A stretch of 64,000 bases of DNA from contig NZ_FQZQ01000011.1 in NCBI RefSeq assembly GCF_900142085.1, forward strand, positions 1 through 64,000. The letters are read 5' to 3'. Each line of letters opens with the position of its first letter. The first letter of the stretch is position 1. This stretch comes from Shimia gijangensis (GTDB taxonomy: Bacteria; Pseudomonadota; Alphaproteobacteria; Rhodobacterales; Rhodobacteraceae). The translations under genes were made by a program, and so were the position numbers. This document shows positions 19,140 to 28,987 of this stretch, in pieces. Below the pieces are notes generated by a model. That model was not told the DNA's origin, searched no databases, and was given only the letters and a program-made list of their open reading frames with translations.

Positions 19140-19994
19140 ATGGCAGGCGTCCGATCGCATTGCAAAATGCTTGTTGCGATAATGGCAATCGCTCTGGTTG
19201 CGGCATGTAGTACCAGCACTGGTGACAAGGCTCGTCGGGGGGTGATCCCGATGGAAACCTTTACGGCAGAGCAGATTTTCGAACGCGGAGAATACGAGCT
19301 GAGCCGGAACAAACCGGAAGAAGCAGCGTTTTTCTTTTCCGAGATCGAACGGCTTTATCCCTATTCGGACTGGACCAAACGTGCCTTGATTATGCAGGCC
19401 TATTCCTTCCACAGGGCTGATCTATACGAAGACAGCCGTGCCGCCGCTCAGCGGTTCATTGATTTCTATCCGGCAGATGATGATGCCGCCTATGCGCAGT
19501 ATCTTTTAGCGTTAAGCTATTATGACCAGATCGACGACGTTGGCCGCGATCAGGGTCTGACGTTTCAGGCCTTGCAATCGTTGCGCAAAGTGATCGAGAC
19601 CTATCCTGACAGCGAATACGCAAATTCGGCCAAGCTCAAGTTTGATCTGGCATTTGACCATCTGGCCTCCAAAGAAATGGAAATCGGACGTTATTATCTG
19701 CGCCGGGATCATTTCGCGTCTTCGATCAGCCGCTTCCGGGTGGTGGTTGAAGATTTCCAGACCACAACTCACACGCCTGAAGCGTTGCATCGACTGGTCG
19801 AGGCCTATCTGTCGCTTGGTCTGACGGACGAAGCTCAGACAGCCGGGGCGATTCTGGGGCATAACTATCAGTCCACCGATTGGTATGAGGACAGCTACAA
19901 GCTTTTGACAGCTCAGGGGTTGTATCCCAAGGCCGAAGGCAGCAGCTGGCTGAACCAGGTGTATCGTCAGACTGTGAAGGGCAAGTGGCTTTAG
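19140..19994 (+). CDS. bamD: Outer-membrane assembly lipoprotein BamD (ComL)
   Basis: 284 residues from the ATG at 19140 (AGAGG at 19126-19130); an upstream TTG at 19089 would spoil the signal peptide. Lipoprotein signal with lipobox LVAAC, acylated cysteine at residue 23. The mature part has tetratricopeptide-like helix pairs (AEQIFERGEYELSR, AAFFFSEIERLYPYSDWTKRAL read in two parts, AYAQYLLALSYYDQI), as in BamD/YfiO. It acts on the periplasmic face of the outer membrane as a BamA partner in barrel insertion. recN follows after 27 bases. Confidence 0.93.
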   Translation: MAGVRSHCKMLVAIMAIALVAACSTSTGDKARRGVIPMETFTAEQIFERGEYELSRNKPEEAAFFFSEIERLYPYSDWTKRALIMQAYSFHRADLYEDSRAAAQRFIDFYPADDDAAYAQYLLALSYYDQIDDVGRDQGLTFQALQSLRKVIETYPDSEYANSAKLKFDLAFDHLASKEMEIGRYYLRRDHFASSISRFRVVVEDFQTTTHTPEALHRLVEAYLSLGLTDEAQTAGAILGHNYQSTDWYEDSYKLLTAQGLYPKAEGSSWLNQVYRQTVKGKWL

Positions 19995-20021
19995 GCCCGC
20001 TCCAGTTGTCGGGGGAAGCGG

Positions 20022-21668
20022 ATGCTGCGCGCTCTTGAAATACGGGACATGTTGATCATCGACCGGCTGGAACTGACGTTCCGGCCGGGTTTGAATGTTT
20101 TGACCGGCGAAACCGGCGCGGGCAAATCGATCCTGCTGGATTCACTGGGGTTTGTGCTGGGCTGGCGTGGGCGGGCCGAACTGGTGCGCACAGGCGCAGA
20201 GCAGGGCGAAGTCGTCGCGGAATTTGATTTACCTGAGGGCCACGCCGCGCGTGCCATTTTGGACGAAGCTGGTTTGCCCGGTGAAGACACGCTGATTTTG
20301 CGCCGGGTGAACGGGCGCGATGGGCGCAAGACCGCTTGGGTGAATGATCGTCGTTGCTCGGGTGAGGTTCTGCGGGCGTTGTCTGAAACGTTGATTGAGT
20401 TACACGGCCAGCATGATGATCGCGGGTTGTTGAACCCCAAAGGGCACCGGGATCTTTTAGATACGTTTGGGGATCTCGCAAAACTGCGTGGCAAAACCCG
20501 CGGCACCTGGGGCGCATTGGGCGCTGCACGCAAGGAACTGACAGCGGCGCGCGAGGCTGTTGCAGCGATCAAAGAAGAAGAGGATTTCCTGCGCCACGCG
20601 GTGTCAGAACTGGATGCACTGGACCCGCAACCAGGGGAAGAGGCCGATCTGGATTCGCGCCGTCGTATGATGCAGGGGGCTGAACGTGTGCGTGAAAGCG
20701 TGTCGCGGGCTCATGGTGCCATGGGGACTGACGGGGCTGAAGGGGCGATTGGGGACGCTTTGCGCTGGTTGGAGGAAGCCGCAGAAGGCAGTGCCGGCCA
20801 TCTGGAAGCGCCAATGGCCGCGCTGGACCGCGCCATGACCGAACTGGGCGATGCAGTGGACGGCGTGGACCGATGCCTTGAGGCACTGGACTTTAATCCG
20901 TTTGAGCTTGAGCAGGTCGAAGAGCGCCTGTTCGCCATTCGCGGGTTGGCCCGAAAACACAACATTGCACCGGAAACTTTGGGCAGTTTCGCAGAAGAAT
21001 TGCGCCGTAAGCTGACAGCCTTGGATGCGGGTGCAGACCATATTGCCGCCCTGGAGCAAGATGTAATCGCGGCCGAAGCCGCCTATGATAAGGCGGCCAG
21101 CGCTTTGACTGCGGCGCGTGTCAAAGCCGCCAAGAAGCTGGACAAAGCGGTCAGCGCCGAGCTGGCACCGCTCAAAATGGAACGTGCGGTGTTTACCACC
21201 GAAATCGAACAGGCCGAAGCGGGCCCCGGCGGGCGCGATCTGGTGGCCTTTTGTGTGGCCACAAACCCCGGAGCCCCTTCGGGGCCATTGGCCAAGATTG
21301 CCTCGGGCGGGGAACTCAGCCGGTTCTTGCTGGCGCTTAAGGTGTGTCTGGCAGGCGACGCCAGTGGCGTAACGATGATCTTTGATGAGATTGATCGCGG
21401 TGTCGGCGGCGCCACGGCAGATGCTGTGGGGCGCCGGTTGGCCGCATTGGCCCACGATGGTCAGGTTCTGGTGGTTACGCACTCACCGCAAGTGGCCGCG
21501 CTTGGGGCGCATCACTGGCGCGTGGCAAAACAGGTGACCAACAATCAGACCCTGACCAATGTAGTTTCCCTGGGCGAAACAGATCGCGTCGACGAAATTG
21601 CCCGGATGCTGTCTGGCGACACGATCACTGATGAGGCCCGCGCTGCGGCCCGAGCACTTTTGGGATGA
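20022..21668 (+). CDS. recN: DNA repair protein RecN
   Basis: 548-residue SMC-like ATPase acting in double-strand break repair. Walker A TGETGAGKSILLDSL is at 28-42. Head residues LIELHGQHDDRGLL follow. Two coiled-coil arms run from about 155 to 370. The C-terminal half-site has the ABC signature SGGELSRFLLALKV, Walker B TMIFDEIDRGVGG and the late histidine switch VTHSPQVAALG. Length normal. It sits 27 bases after bamD, probably co-transcribed. Confidence 0.96.
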   Translation: MLRALEIRDMLIIDRLELTFRPGLNVLTGETGAGKSILLDSLGFVLGWRGRAELVRTGAEQGEVVAEFDLPEGHAARAILDEAGLPGEDTLILRRVNGRDGRKTAWVNDRRCSGEVLRALSETLIELHGQHDDRGLLNPKGHRDLLDTFGDLAKLRGKTRGTWGALGAARKELTAAREAVAAIKEEEDFLRHAVSELDALDPQPGEEADLDSRRRMMQGAERVRESVSRAHGAMGTDGAEGAIGDALRWLEEAAEGSAGHLEAPMAALDRAMTELGDAVDGVDRCLEALDFNPFELEQVEERLFAIRGLARKHNIAPETLGSFAEELRRKLTALDAGADHIAALEQDVIAAEAAYDKAASALTAARVKAAKKLDKAVSAELAPLKMERAVFTTEIEQAEAGPGGRDLVAFCVATNPGAPSGPLAKIASGGELSRFLLALKVCLAGDASGVTMIFDEIDRGVGGATADAVGRRLAALAHDGQVLVVTHSPQVAALGAHHWRVAKQVTNNQTLTNVVSLGETDRVDEIARMLSGDTITDEARAAARALLG

Positions 21669-21742
21669 TTTCCGGCTAAGTCTTTGCCTTGGCGTCGCAA
21701 AACCACTAGAGCTTAGGTGAACAACGGGTTCCGGTGACGGGC

Positions 21743-23431
21743 ATGGCAAACTCTATTCGATCCTTTCTTGCGGAAAGCGCGAGTGACGCGGCCAAGACGT
21801 GCCGTGGCGGGTGGCACGTGCTGCTCGACAAAGGGCCGAGCCAGTTTCAGTTTTGGCTGATCAGTCTGGTGATCGGGATTTGTGCCGGATTTGCGGCACT
21901 ATTCTTTCGCAAAGGCATCAATTGGCTGCAATCCATAGTCTATGGCACCAATGATCTGACCCATTTACACAGTTTTGCAGGCGGGTTGCCTTGGTACTGG
22001 CTGGTGATCGTGCCCACGATTGGCGGTCTGACCGTGGGGCTGATCCTGCACAGGTTCACGCCGGATGGTCGGGTGCGATCCGTGTCCGACGTGATCGAGG
22101 GCGCGGCGTTGAAAGAAGGCCGGGTTGAGCGCACGGCGGGGGTGGCATCAGCTATCGCGTCGCTGATCACGCTGAGCTCTGGCGGCTCATCAGGCCGAGA
22201 GGGCCCTGTGGTGCACATGGCAGGTGTGATTGCCACCTGGATCAGCAACCGGATCAAAGCCAATGGGATTACCGGGCGCGACCTGCTGGGGTGCGCGGTG
22301 GCGGCGGCGGTGTCGGCGTCGTTTAATGCGCCCATCGCGGGTGCACTATTCGCATTGGAAGTGGTGTTGCGCCACTTTGCCGTACACGCCTTTGCACCGA
22401 TCACTATTGCCAGCGTCGCAGGCACGGTGATCAGCCGCATGGAATTTGGCGACGTGACCGAGTTTCACATTCCAGAGGCCAGCCAGTTGCAATTCTATCA
22501 GGAGCTTCCGGCCTTTCTGATGCTCGGGGGCTTGTGTGGTTTCGTGGCTGTGGCGCTGATGTGGACCATTTTCTGGGCTGAAGACATAGCGACCCATATT
22601 CAGGATCGCACCCGGATGCCACGCTGGCTGCGACCTGCGGTTTCGGGGGCAATGCTGGGCGGTCTCGCGATTGGGTTCCCGCATATTATTGGCGTTGGCT
22701 ATGAGACAACATCGCTGGCGTTGACGGGGCAATTGGTCATGCACGAGGCGATTGTGTTTGCCATTCTCAAAGTGTTGGCGGTGTCGATCACCATGGCTGG
22801 CCGCATGGGGGGCGGGGTGTTTTCCCCGGCTTTGATGTTGGGATCGCTGACCGGACTGGCTTTTGGCCTGATTGCCACCAGCATTTTTCCGGATGTGTCC
22901 GGCAATGTGACGCTTTATGCGCTGGCGGGCATGGGGGCGGTGGCCGCCGCCGTTCTGGGGGCGCCAATATCCACGACGCTGATTGTGTTCGAGTTGACCG
23001 GGGACTGGCAAACGGGGCTTGCGGTCATGGTGGCTGTGTCGATCTCCACGGCGCTGAGTTCGCGGCTTGTGCATGGCTCGTTTTTCCTGACCCAGCTTGA
23101 GCGACGCAATGTGCATGTGGCGGCCGGCCCGCAGGCCTATTTGTTGTCGATGTTTCGCGTGGCGTCCGTGATGCGGGGCAAGGATGATCCGGACCCCGCC
23201 CCGGAAGACGCCTGTTGGGAGATGGTATCAGACGGTATTTATGTGGATGGCAACGCCACGCTTGAGGCGGCCATGCCAATCTTTGACAAATCCGGTGTCG
23301 CCTTTATCCCGGTGGTCACGCTGGCAGGAGAAGGCCAGCCGCCTGAACTGTGGGGCGCGCTGTTCCATGTGGACGCGTTGAAGGCCTACAACTGTGCTTT
23401 GGCGGATACCGCTGCGGAAGAACACAGCTAA
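21743..23431 (+). CDS. CLC-type chloride channel or H+/Cl- exchanger
   Basis: 562 residues from the ATG at 21743 (a GTG at 21734 adds three). A CLC-family membrane protein. SSGREGPVVHMAG carries the GREGP filter motif with the gating glutamate. GGGVFSPALMLG corresponds to the GxFxP motif. NAPIAGALFALEVVLRHFA is the conserved helix region following it. The first family motif GSGIP is replaced (RSVSDVIEGAAL), which is seen in ClcB-like members and may change ion preference. A C-terminal cytoplasmic part of about 90 residues resembles a single, incomplete CBS-like segment. Likely a single-gene unit. Confidence 0.88.
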   Translation: MANSIRSFLAESASDAAKTCRGGWHVLLDKGPSQFQFWLISLVIGICAGFAALFFRKGINWLQSIVYGTNDLTHLHSFAGGLPWYWLVIVPTIGGLTVGLILHRFTPDGRVRSVSDVIEGAALKEGRVERTAGVASAIASLITLSSGGSSGREGPVVHMAGVIATWISNRIKANGITGRDLLGCAVAAAVSASFNAPIAGALFALEVVLRHFAVHAFAPITIASVAGTVISRMEFGDVTEFHIPEASQLQFYQELPAFLMLGGLCGFVAVALMWTIFWAEDIATHIQDRTRMPRWLRPAVSGAMLGGLAIGFPHIIGVGYETTSLALTGQLVMHEAIVFAILKVLAVSITMAGRMGGGVFSPALMLGSLTGLAFGLIATSIFPDVSGNVTLYALAGMGAVAAAVLGAPISTTLIVFELTGDWQTGLAVMVAVSISTALSSRLVHGSFFLTQLERRNVHVAAGPQAYLLSMFRVASVMRGKDDPDPAPEDACWEMVSDGIYVDGNATLEAAMPIFDKSGVAFIPVVTLAGEGQPPELWGALFHVDALKAYNCALADTAAEEHS

Positions 23432-23464
23432 GCGATATGCCAGAGCGCTCCCGCCTCTTTCGGC

Positions 23465-23516
23465 GGCATCAAAGATGCCTCCAAAACCGTTGGGCCGGGC
23501 CGGGGCAAAGCCCCGG
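23465..23516. terminator. Two AAA-loop hairpins between convergent genes
   Basis: GGCATC-AAA-GATGCC (23465-23479) and CCGGGGC-AAA-GCCCCGG (23500-23516) lie between the CLC gene and the convergent DUF427 gene. Neither is followed by a clear T run on either strand. They may act as a shared termination zone or be a Roseobacter-type intergenic repeat. Confidence 0.4.
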
Positions 23517-23537
23517 ATTCACATTGCGATTATGAAA

Positions 23538-23885
23538 TCAGATGCGCTCTACAGCCACGGTGGTGTCGTCGGTATAAAACGCCAGATGATCCTTGATGCG
23601 CGCGACATCCTCTAACGGAGCCTCATAAGTCCAGACCTTGTTTTTCAAAGTCTGGCTTTTGGTGACAATGGAATAGTAGCTCGCGTCGCCCTTCCACGGG
23701 CAGTGTGTGCTGTGATCGGTGCGATCCAGAAATGCCATGGCGATGTCTTCGCGGGGGAAATAAATCACCGGTGCATAGTCACCTTCGGTCAGTTCAAGCG
23801 CATTGCGGCTTTCACCCAGAACGGCGCCACCAGCGCGTACAGACCACATGCCCTCGGCTTTGCGGATGGTAATTCGTTTGCTCAT
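23538..23885 (-). CDS. DUF427 domain protein
   Basis: 115 residues starting at MSKRITIRKAEGMW; the frame extends upstream, but a GGGGGAAG ribosome site precedes this ATG. The family has a compact beta fold with the signatures YFPREDIAMAFL, THCPWKGDASYYS and VWTYEAP, all present. Biochemical role unknown; the proteins are small and cytoplasmic and common in alphaproteobacteria. It starts 37 bases after the aminopeptidase stop, so the two genes probably share a transcript. Confidence 0.85.
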   Translation of the reverse strand: MSKRITIRKAEGMWSVRAGGAVLGESRNALELTEGDYAPVIYFPREDIAMAFLDRTDHSTHCPWKGDASYYSIVTKSQTLKNKVWTYEAPLEDVARIKDHLAFYTDDTTVAVERI

Positions 23886-23922
23886 GATCTTCCCCCGGGT
23901 TGGCCGCGAGATCGCCTGTTGT

Positions 23923-25728
23923 TCAAAGCGGTGCGGTCGCGCGATCCAACCATATCTGGCTGTCTTTGGCCACCCGTGGCGCCAACATCTGACGGCACGT
24001 AGCATGATATTTGTCCAGCCAGTCGCGCTCGGCTGTGGTCAGCAAGGCCAGATCTATCAACCGCCGGTCAATCGGACACCATGTCAGGGTGCGAAACTGC
24101 AACATCTTGCGGTGTGCGTCCCCGCTTTCAAGGCCGGGGGCTTCTTCGACCACGACCAGATTTTCGATACGGATGCCAAAGGCACCGGGGCGATAGTAGC
24201 CCGGTTCATTGGACAAGATCATGCCCGGCTCGAGCGGCACATCACTGAGACGGCTAAGGCGCTGAGGACCTTCGTGCACACACAGAAAAACGCCTACGCC
24301 ATGGCCAAGCCCGTGATCAAAGTCTTGTCCTGCCTGCCACAAGGGCACGCGTCCAATGGCTTCGAGATGCTGTCCGGCCAGCCCTTTGGGCCAGCGCAAT
24401 TCGGACACGGCGATCATGCCCTTAAGCACCCGCGTAAAGGCCGCGCGTTCGTCGGCGCCGACATCGCCCACCGGAAGCGTGCGGGTGATATCTGTGGTGC
24501 CATCGCGGTATTGTCCGCCACTGTCCAGCACCAGCAAATCGCCATTGGCCAAAGTGCGGTTGGTGTCGTGGGTCACGCGGTAATGAATGACGGCGCCGTT
24601 TGGCCCCGCACCGGAAATCGTATCAAAGCTGATATCCAAGAGCGCATTGGTGTCGCGTCGACATTGCTCGAGCTTGCGCACCACATCGATTTCAGTGACG
24701 CCTGCGGTCGCGTTTTCATCAAACCACCGCAGGAATTCACACATCGCAGCGCCGTCGCGCAGATGGGCCTCGGTGGTGGCGGCAATTTCGGCCGCGTTTT
24801 TGCACGCCTTGGGAAGGGCACACAGGTCGTCGCCCCATTCAAAGGTCTGCCCCATATACTCCAGAAGTTCAGGCACACGATGTGGGACGCTGGATTTATC
24901 CAGGCGCACGGGACCTTTCATCGACAAAAGGGTGCTCATCAGACTATCCGTCGGCTGGATATCCACGTCGTTACCAAGGTGGGCGATCACCTCGGCGTTG
25001 AGCTTACCCTCATCAATGAAAACTGTGACCCGCGCATCATAATGCAACACAGCAAAGGCATGCGGCACCGGGTTTCTTGGGATGTCAGACCCGCGGATGT
25101 TCAACAGCCAGGCAATATCATCCGGCAGTGTGAACACCGCACAGGTTTGCCCGGCTTTCAGCAATGTTTCTGCCAGCCGCGCGCGTTTGCTGGCGTGGCT
25201 TTCACCGGCCAGGTTCTCGGGGTAGATACTAACCGCACCAACCGGAGGGGCAGGGCGATCAGACCAGATGTATCCGATCGCGTCGTCATGACCCTGAAGT
25301 GAAATACCGCTGCCATCCAAAGCCTTGGTCAGGGTTTCGATTTCCGCTGCGGTGTGGAGCCAGGCATCAAAGCCGATCTCACCGCCATCGGGCAGGTTTT
25401 CTTTCAACCAGTCGGCCAGTTTCACTTCTGGCCAGTGGACGGGCGTGAAGTGGTCCAGATCGACCTGGTCACGCACTTGCTCGCGGTATCGATCGTCAAT
25501 GAACACACCGGCCATATCCGGCAAAACAGCGCAAAATCCAGCAGATCCAGTGAACCCGGTCAGCCATGCAAGGCGATCATCACAAGCCGCAACATACTCA
25601 CCCTGATGCGCATCCGCCCGAGGGATCAAGTATCCATCCGCGGAGTTCGTTTTCAGATAATCGCGCAAACGAGCGAGCCGTTCTGGGCCTTTTGAGGGAT
25701 CAGACGTGGTTTCAAAACTCTGGAACAT
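23923..25728 (-). CDS. Aminopeptidase P family (M24B) Xaa-Pro aminopeptidase
   Basis: 601 residues in the three-domain form: two creatinase-like N-terminal domains (about 1-310), the pita-bread catalytic domain (about 315-535) and a C-terminal extension. Dinuclear metal ligands are visible in DSGGQYRDGTTDITRT (two aspartates, near 395-405), HGLGHGVGV with VHEGP (histidine, near 475), and LSNEPGYY and IRIENLVVVEE (glutamates, near 505-520). The enzyme removes an N-terminal residue preceding proline. Length fits the long bacterial and eukaryotic-like APP group. The gene follows cobT on the same strand after 102 bases that include an intergenic repeat. Confidence 0.92.
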   Translation of the reverse strand: MFQSFETTSDPSKGPERLARLRDYLKTNSADGYLIPRADAHQGEYVAACDDRLAWLTGFTGSAGFCAVLPDMAGVFIDDRYREQVRDQVDLDHFTPVHWPEVKLADWLKENLPDGGEIGFDAWLHTAAEIETLTKALDGSGISLQGHDDAIGYIWSDRPAPPVGAVSIYPENLAGESHASKRARLAETLLKAGQTCAVFTLPDDIAWLLNIRGSDIPRNPVPHAFAVLHYDARVTVFIDEGKLNAEVIAHLGNDVDIQPTDSLMSTLLSMKGPVRLDKSSVPHRVPELLEYMGQTFEWGDDLCALPKACKNAAEIAATTEAHLRDGAAMCEFLRWFDENATAGVTEIDVVRKLEQCRRDTNALLDISFDTISGAGPNGAVIHYRVTHDTNRTLANGDLLVLDSGGQYRDGTTDITRTLPVGDVGADERAAFTRVLKGMIAVSELRWPKGLAGQHLEAIGRVPLWQAGQDFDHGLGHGVGVFLCVHEGPQRLSRLSDVPLEPGMILSNEPGYYRPGAFGIRIENLVVVEEAPGLESGDAHRKMLQFRTLTWCPIDRRLIDLALLTTAERDWLDKYHATCRQMLAPRVAKDSQIWLDRATAPL

Positions 25729-25751
25729 GCACTGAACTCCTAAAAATCCGC

Positions 25752-25828
25752 ATTCATCTTGGCAAAAAAATCGGGGTAAGCGGTGTCTTTGCTTTGCGAA
25801 GGCGACGTGAGGGGCAGCGCCCCTCGGG
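25752..25828 (-). repeat. Intergenic repeat, copy B (about 75 bp)
   Basis: Read on the minus strand it begins with the GAGGGGC / GCCCCTC hairpin, then CGCAAAGCAAAG, CACCG, ACCCCG, a T-rich stretch and CCAAGATGAATG. The same ordered blocks appear at 62189-62262 on the plus strand with about 75 percent identity by eye and one indel. It lies after the cobT stop, where its hairpin may also help termination. Confidence 0.65.
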
Positions 25829-25830
25829 GT

Positions 25831-27702
25831 CTAGCTAAACCGTTTCATTCCCAAAACCCGGGCGCGTTTGCGCGGATCGCTGTCAAACAGGCCTGCCAAT
25901 TGTTCGGTCATGGCGCCTGCCAGTTGTTCCACGTCCGTGATGGTCACGGCGCGTTCATAATACCGGGTCACGTCGTGGCCAATGCCGATGGCCAGCAGTT
26001 CAACCTGTTTGCGCTTTTCGACCATCGCAATGACGTCGCGCAGGTGTTTTTCCAGATAGTTGGCAGGGTTCACAGACAGCGTTGAGTCATCCACCGGAGC
26101 CCCATCAGAAATCACCATCAGAATCTTGCGCACTTCAGGACGGCCCATCATCCGGCGGTGCGCCCATTCCAACGCTTCACCGTCGATGTTTTCTTTCAAG
26201 AGGCCCTCTTTCATCATCAGACCCAGATTGGGGCGCGCGCGGCGCCATGGGGCGTCGGCGGATTTATAGATGATGTGGCGCAGATCGTTCAGGCGACCGG
26301 GCTGTTGCGGGCGGCCTTCGTTCAGCCATTGCTCGCGGCTTTGCCCGCCTTTCCAAGCACGGGTGGTAAATCCAAGGATTTCGACCTTCACGTTGCAGCG
26401 TTCCAGCGTGCGCGCCAGAACGTCGGCGCAGATCGCGGCGATCGAAATCGGGCGGCCCCGCATAGAGCCCGAGTTGTCCAGCAAGAGCGTCACGACCGTA
26501 TCGCGGAATTCAGTGTCTTTTTCGACTTTGAAAGACAGGGGCGTGGTGGGGTTGGCGACAACCCGTGCCAGACGGCCCGCATCGAGGATGCCCTCTTCGA
26601 GGTCGAACTCCCAACTGCGGTTCTGTTGCGCCTGCAAGCGGCGTTGCAATTTGTTCGCCAGACGCGACACCGCGCCTTTCAGGGGCTCAAGCTGTTGGTC
26701 AAGATAGGCGCGCAGGCGTTCCAGCTCGACCGGTTCGGCCAGATCTTCGGCGGCAATTTCTTCGTCAAACTCGGTTTTGAACACCACATAGCTGGGATCG
26801 GCATCGGAAATGGGCTGAGGCGGCGGCGGATCAAGCGGCGCTTCGCCGTCAGGCATCTCGGTGTCTTCGCCCATCTCGTCTTCGGCCATCTCGTCCATCG
26901 AGACTTGTGCCTCGGACATGTCCTGCTGTTCTTCCTGAGACTGCTCGGGATTGGCCTCAGACTCGTCGTCCTGGCTATCGTCCTGACCGGCGGAATCGGG
27001 ATCATCCTCTTCCTGTGCCTGGTCCGAGTCGTCCTGATCTTCGTCCTCAGAATCCGGATCATCGCCCAGCTGATCGCCATAGCCGAGGTCATCAATCACT
27101 TGGCGTGCAAATTTGGCAAAGCTTTGTTGGTCCGACAGCATGTCATTGACGTCGCTCAGCGTGTCACCGGCGTTTTGTTCAATATACCCACGCCACAACT
27201 CCATGACGTTGGCAGCCGCAGGCGGCATATCGCGGCCTGTGGCGAGATGACGGATCAGATAGCCGGCGGCGACGGGCAGGGGGGCGTTGGCGGCATCGGT
27301 GATCTGGTCATAGCCGCGCCCGCGCGCCTCGTGTTCAATCTTGGCGTCGATGTTGCCCGCGGTGCCGGGCATGTCACGTGCGCCCATGGCTTCGCAACGC
27401 GCGGTTTCCATCGATTCATAAAGGTCGCGCGCAATGCCTTGCGGAGGCGCATATTTCGCGTGGGTCTCGCCGTTGTGGTATTTGATATTGAGAGCCAGCG
27501 CATCGGCTGTGCCGCGTGCCAGCAGAACCTCGTCACGGGTCATGCGCCGGCTGACCTGCGGCAGGCGTACCTGTTCGCCCGACACGCCCGAGGGGTCGAC
27601 CGTGTAGGTCACGTTCAGTTCGGGGTCGTTGGCCATCACCTTGGTGGCTTCGGCCAGCGCCTTTTTGAACGGATCAGCGGGGTTGTCGTTTGGTTTCTTC
27701 AT
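25831..27702 (-). CDS. cobT: Aerobic cobaltochelatase subunit CobT
   Basis: 623 residues from [12 protein letters not shown]. Together with CobS and CobN it inserts cobalt into hydrogenobyrinic a,c-diamide in aerobic cobalamin synthesis. An N-terminal alpha-helical domain is followed by a very acidic low-complexity linker (about residues 205-300, rich in D, E and Q). The C-terminal von Willebrand A domain has the MIDAS motif [13 protein letters not shown] near 405-417. This is the normal order for CobT. CobN and other cobalamin genes are not in the window. It follows cobS by 99 bases on the same strand. Confidence 0.94.
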   Translation of the reverse strand: MKKPNDNPADPFKKALAEATKVMANDPELNVTYTVDPSGVSGEQVRLPQVSRRMTRDEVLLARGTADALALNIKYHNGETHAKYAPPQGIARDLYESMETARCEAMGARDMPGTAGNIDAKIEHEARGRGYDQITDAANAPLPVAAGYLIRHLATGRDMPPAAANVMELWRGYIEQNAGDTLSDVNDMLSDQQSFAKFARQVIDDLGYGDQLGDDPDSEDEDQDDSDQAQEEDDPDSAGQDDSQDDESEANPEQSQEEQQDMSEAQVSMDEMAEDEMGEDTEMPDGEAPLDPPPPQPISDADPSYVVFKTEFDEEIAAEDLAEPVELERLRAYLDQQLEPLKGAVSRLANKLQRRLQAQQNRSWEFDLEEGILDAGRLARVVANPTTPLSFKVEKDTEFRDTVVTLLLDNSGSMRGRPISIAAICADVLARTLERCNVKVEILGFTTRAWKGGQSREQWLNEGRPQQPGRLNDLRHIIYKSADAPWRRARPNLGLMMKEGLLKENIDGEALEWAHRRMMGRPEVRKILMVISDGAPVDDSTLSVNPANYLEKHLRDVIAMVEKRKQVELLAIGIGHDVTRYYERAVTITDVEQLAGAMTEQLAGLFDSDPRKRARVLGMKRFS

Positions 27703-27801
27703 AGAAAATCCCAACGTCTTGCGCCTTGCAGCGGAGTATTCCAAGCAAGGTGAAGCCCCGCATCAAAAGAAACAGGGTGTCCACCTTGTATGAGGGCTGG
27801 C

Positions 27802-28788
27802 TTAACCAAGGCTCACGCTCGCAGCGCTTTCCGGCAGTTCTTCGTCGAACAGGCGCTGGTAGAACTCGGCGACGGTCTGGCGTTCCAGCTCGTCACATTT
27901 GTTGAGGAATGTGAGACGGAAAGCATAGCCGATGTCGCGGAAAATCTCGGCGTTTTCGGCCCATGTGATGACCGTACGCGGGCTCATCACAGTCGACAGA
28001 TCACCGTTCATGAACGCGGTGCGGGTGAGGTCGGCGACCGTCACCATTTGATGCACAGTTTTGCGACCGGCTTCGGTGTTATAATGTGGGTTCTTGGACA
28101 GAACGATGTTGGTTTCGGCATCAATCGACAGATAGTTCAAGGTTGCGACCAGCGACCAACGGTCCATCTGGGCCTGGTTGATCTGTTGCACCCCGTGATA
28201 AAGGCCTGTGGTGTCGCCAAGGCCAACGGTGTTGGCGGTGGCAAACAGGCGGAAATTCGGGTGCGGTTTGATAATCTCGTTTTGATCCAAGAGCGTCAGT
28301 TTACCGTCGGTTTCCAGAACCCGCTGGATCACAAACATTACATCCGCGCGGCCTGCGTCGTATTCGTCAAAAACAATCGCAACTGGGTTGCGCAGGGCCC
28401 AAGGCAGGATGCCTTCGTGAAATTCGGTGACTTGCTTGCCGTCGCGCAGTTTGATCGCGTCTTTACCGATCAGGTCGATCCGCGAGATATGGCTATCGAG
28501 GTTCACACGCACGGCGGGCCAGTTCAGACGGGCAGCAACCTGTTCGATGTGGGTCGATTTACCGGTGCCGTGATATCCTTGGATCATCACCCGGCGATTG
28601 CGGGAAAACCCTGCCAGAATGGCCATCGTTGTATCGGGATCAAATTTGTAGGTATTGTCGATGTCCGGCACACGGTCGGCGCGATCTTCAAAACCCTTCA
28701 CCGTCATATCGGTGTCGATGCCGAACACGTCGCGCACCGATATGTTTTCGGTGGGTTTTGCGTTGATATCGATGCTTATGTCGGCCAT
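27802..28788 (-). CDS. cobS: Aerobic cobaltochelatase subunit CobS (AAA+ ATPase)
   Basis: 328 residues. A MoxR-type AAA+ ATPase that forms a ring with CobT and powers cobalt insertion by CobN. Walker [10 protein letters not shown] is at 71-79 and Walker [12 protein letters not shown] ends at about 146. Sensor-type residues follow in [15 protein letters not shown] and the arginine-rich [13 protein letters not shown] region. Length matches characterised CobS. It is the first gene of a cobS-cobT unit whose promoter must lie in 28789-28970, divergent from msrB. Confidence 0.95.
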   Translation of the reverse strand: MADISIDINAKPTENISVRDVFGIDTDMTVKGFEDRADRVPDIDNTYKFDPDTTMAILAGFSRNRRVMIQGYHGTGKSTHIEQVAARLNWPAVRVNLDSHISRIDLIGKDAIKLRDGKQVTEFHEGILPWALRNPVAIVFDEYDAGRADVMFVIQRVLETDGKLTLLDQNEIIKPHPNFRLFATANTVGLGDTTGLYHGVQQINQAQMDRWSLVATLNYLSIDAETNIVLSKNPHYNTEAGRKTVHQMVTVADLTRTAFMNGDLSTVMSPRTVITWAENAEIFRDIGYAFRLTFLNKCDELERQTVAEFYQRLFDEELPESAASVSLG

Positions 28789-28987
28789 GAAAGTCGTCCT
28801 TTTCGCTCGGGCGTGCCCGGTCCTGTTTTTTGTTCAGATATGTGGTGCCCGATTTCGCGGCCAACCTCAAGGGGAATGGCATGGCGACGCAGCGTTGTCA
28901 CATTCCTCGCAATGTCGTGCACAGGGGTTATTTGGCATAGTGCCAGAAAATGTCCAGATATGAGGTCAGTTGAGCAAGGAGAGTGTT

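Noticed and set aside
23803-25302. 499-residue plus-strand frame opposite the aminopeptidase gene
   Set aside because: Antisense to an intact M24 peptidase with all metal ligands; no family match.
26158-27753. 531-residue plus-strand frame opposite cobT
   Set aside because: Antisense to a clear CobT; the long open frame comes from GC-rich codon bias.
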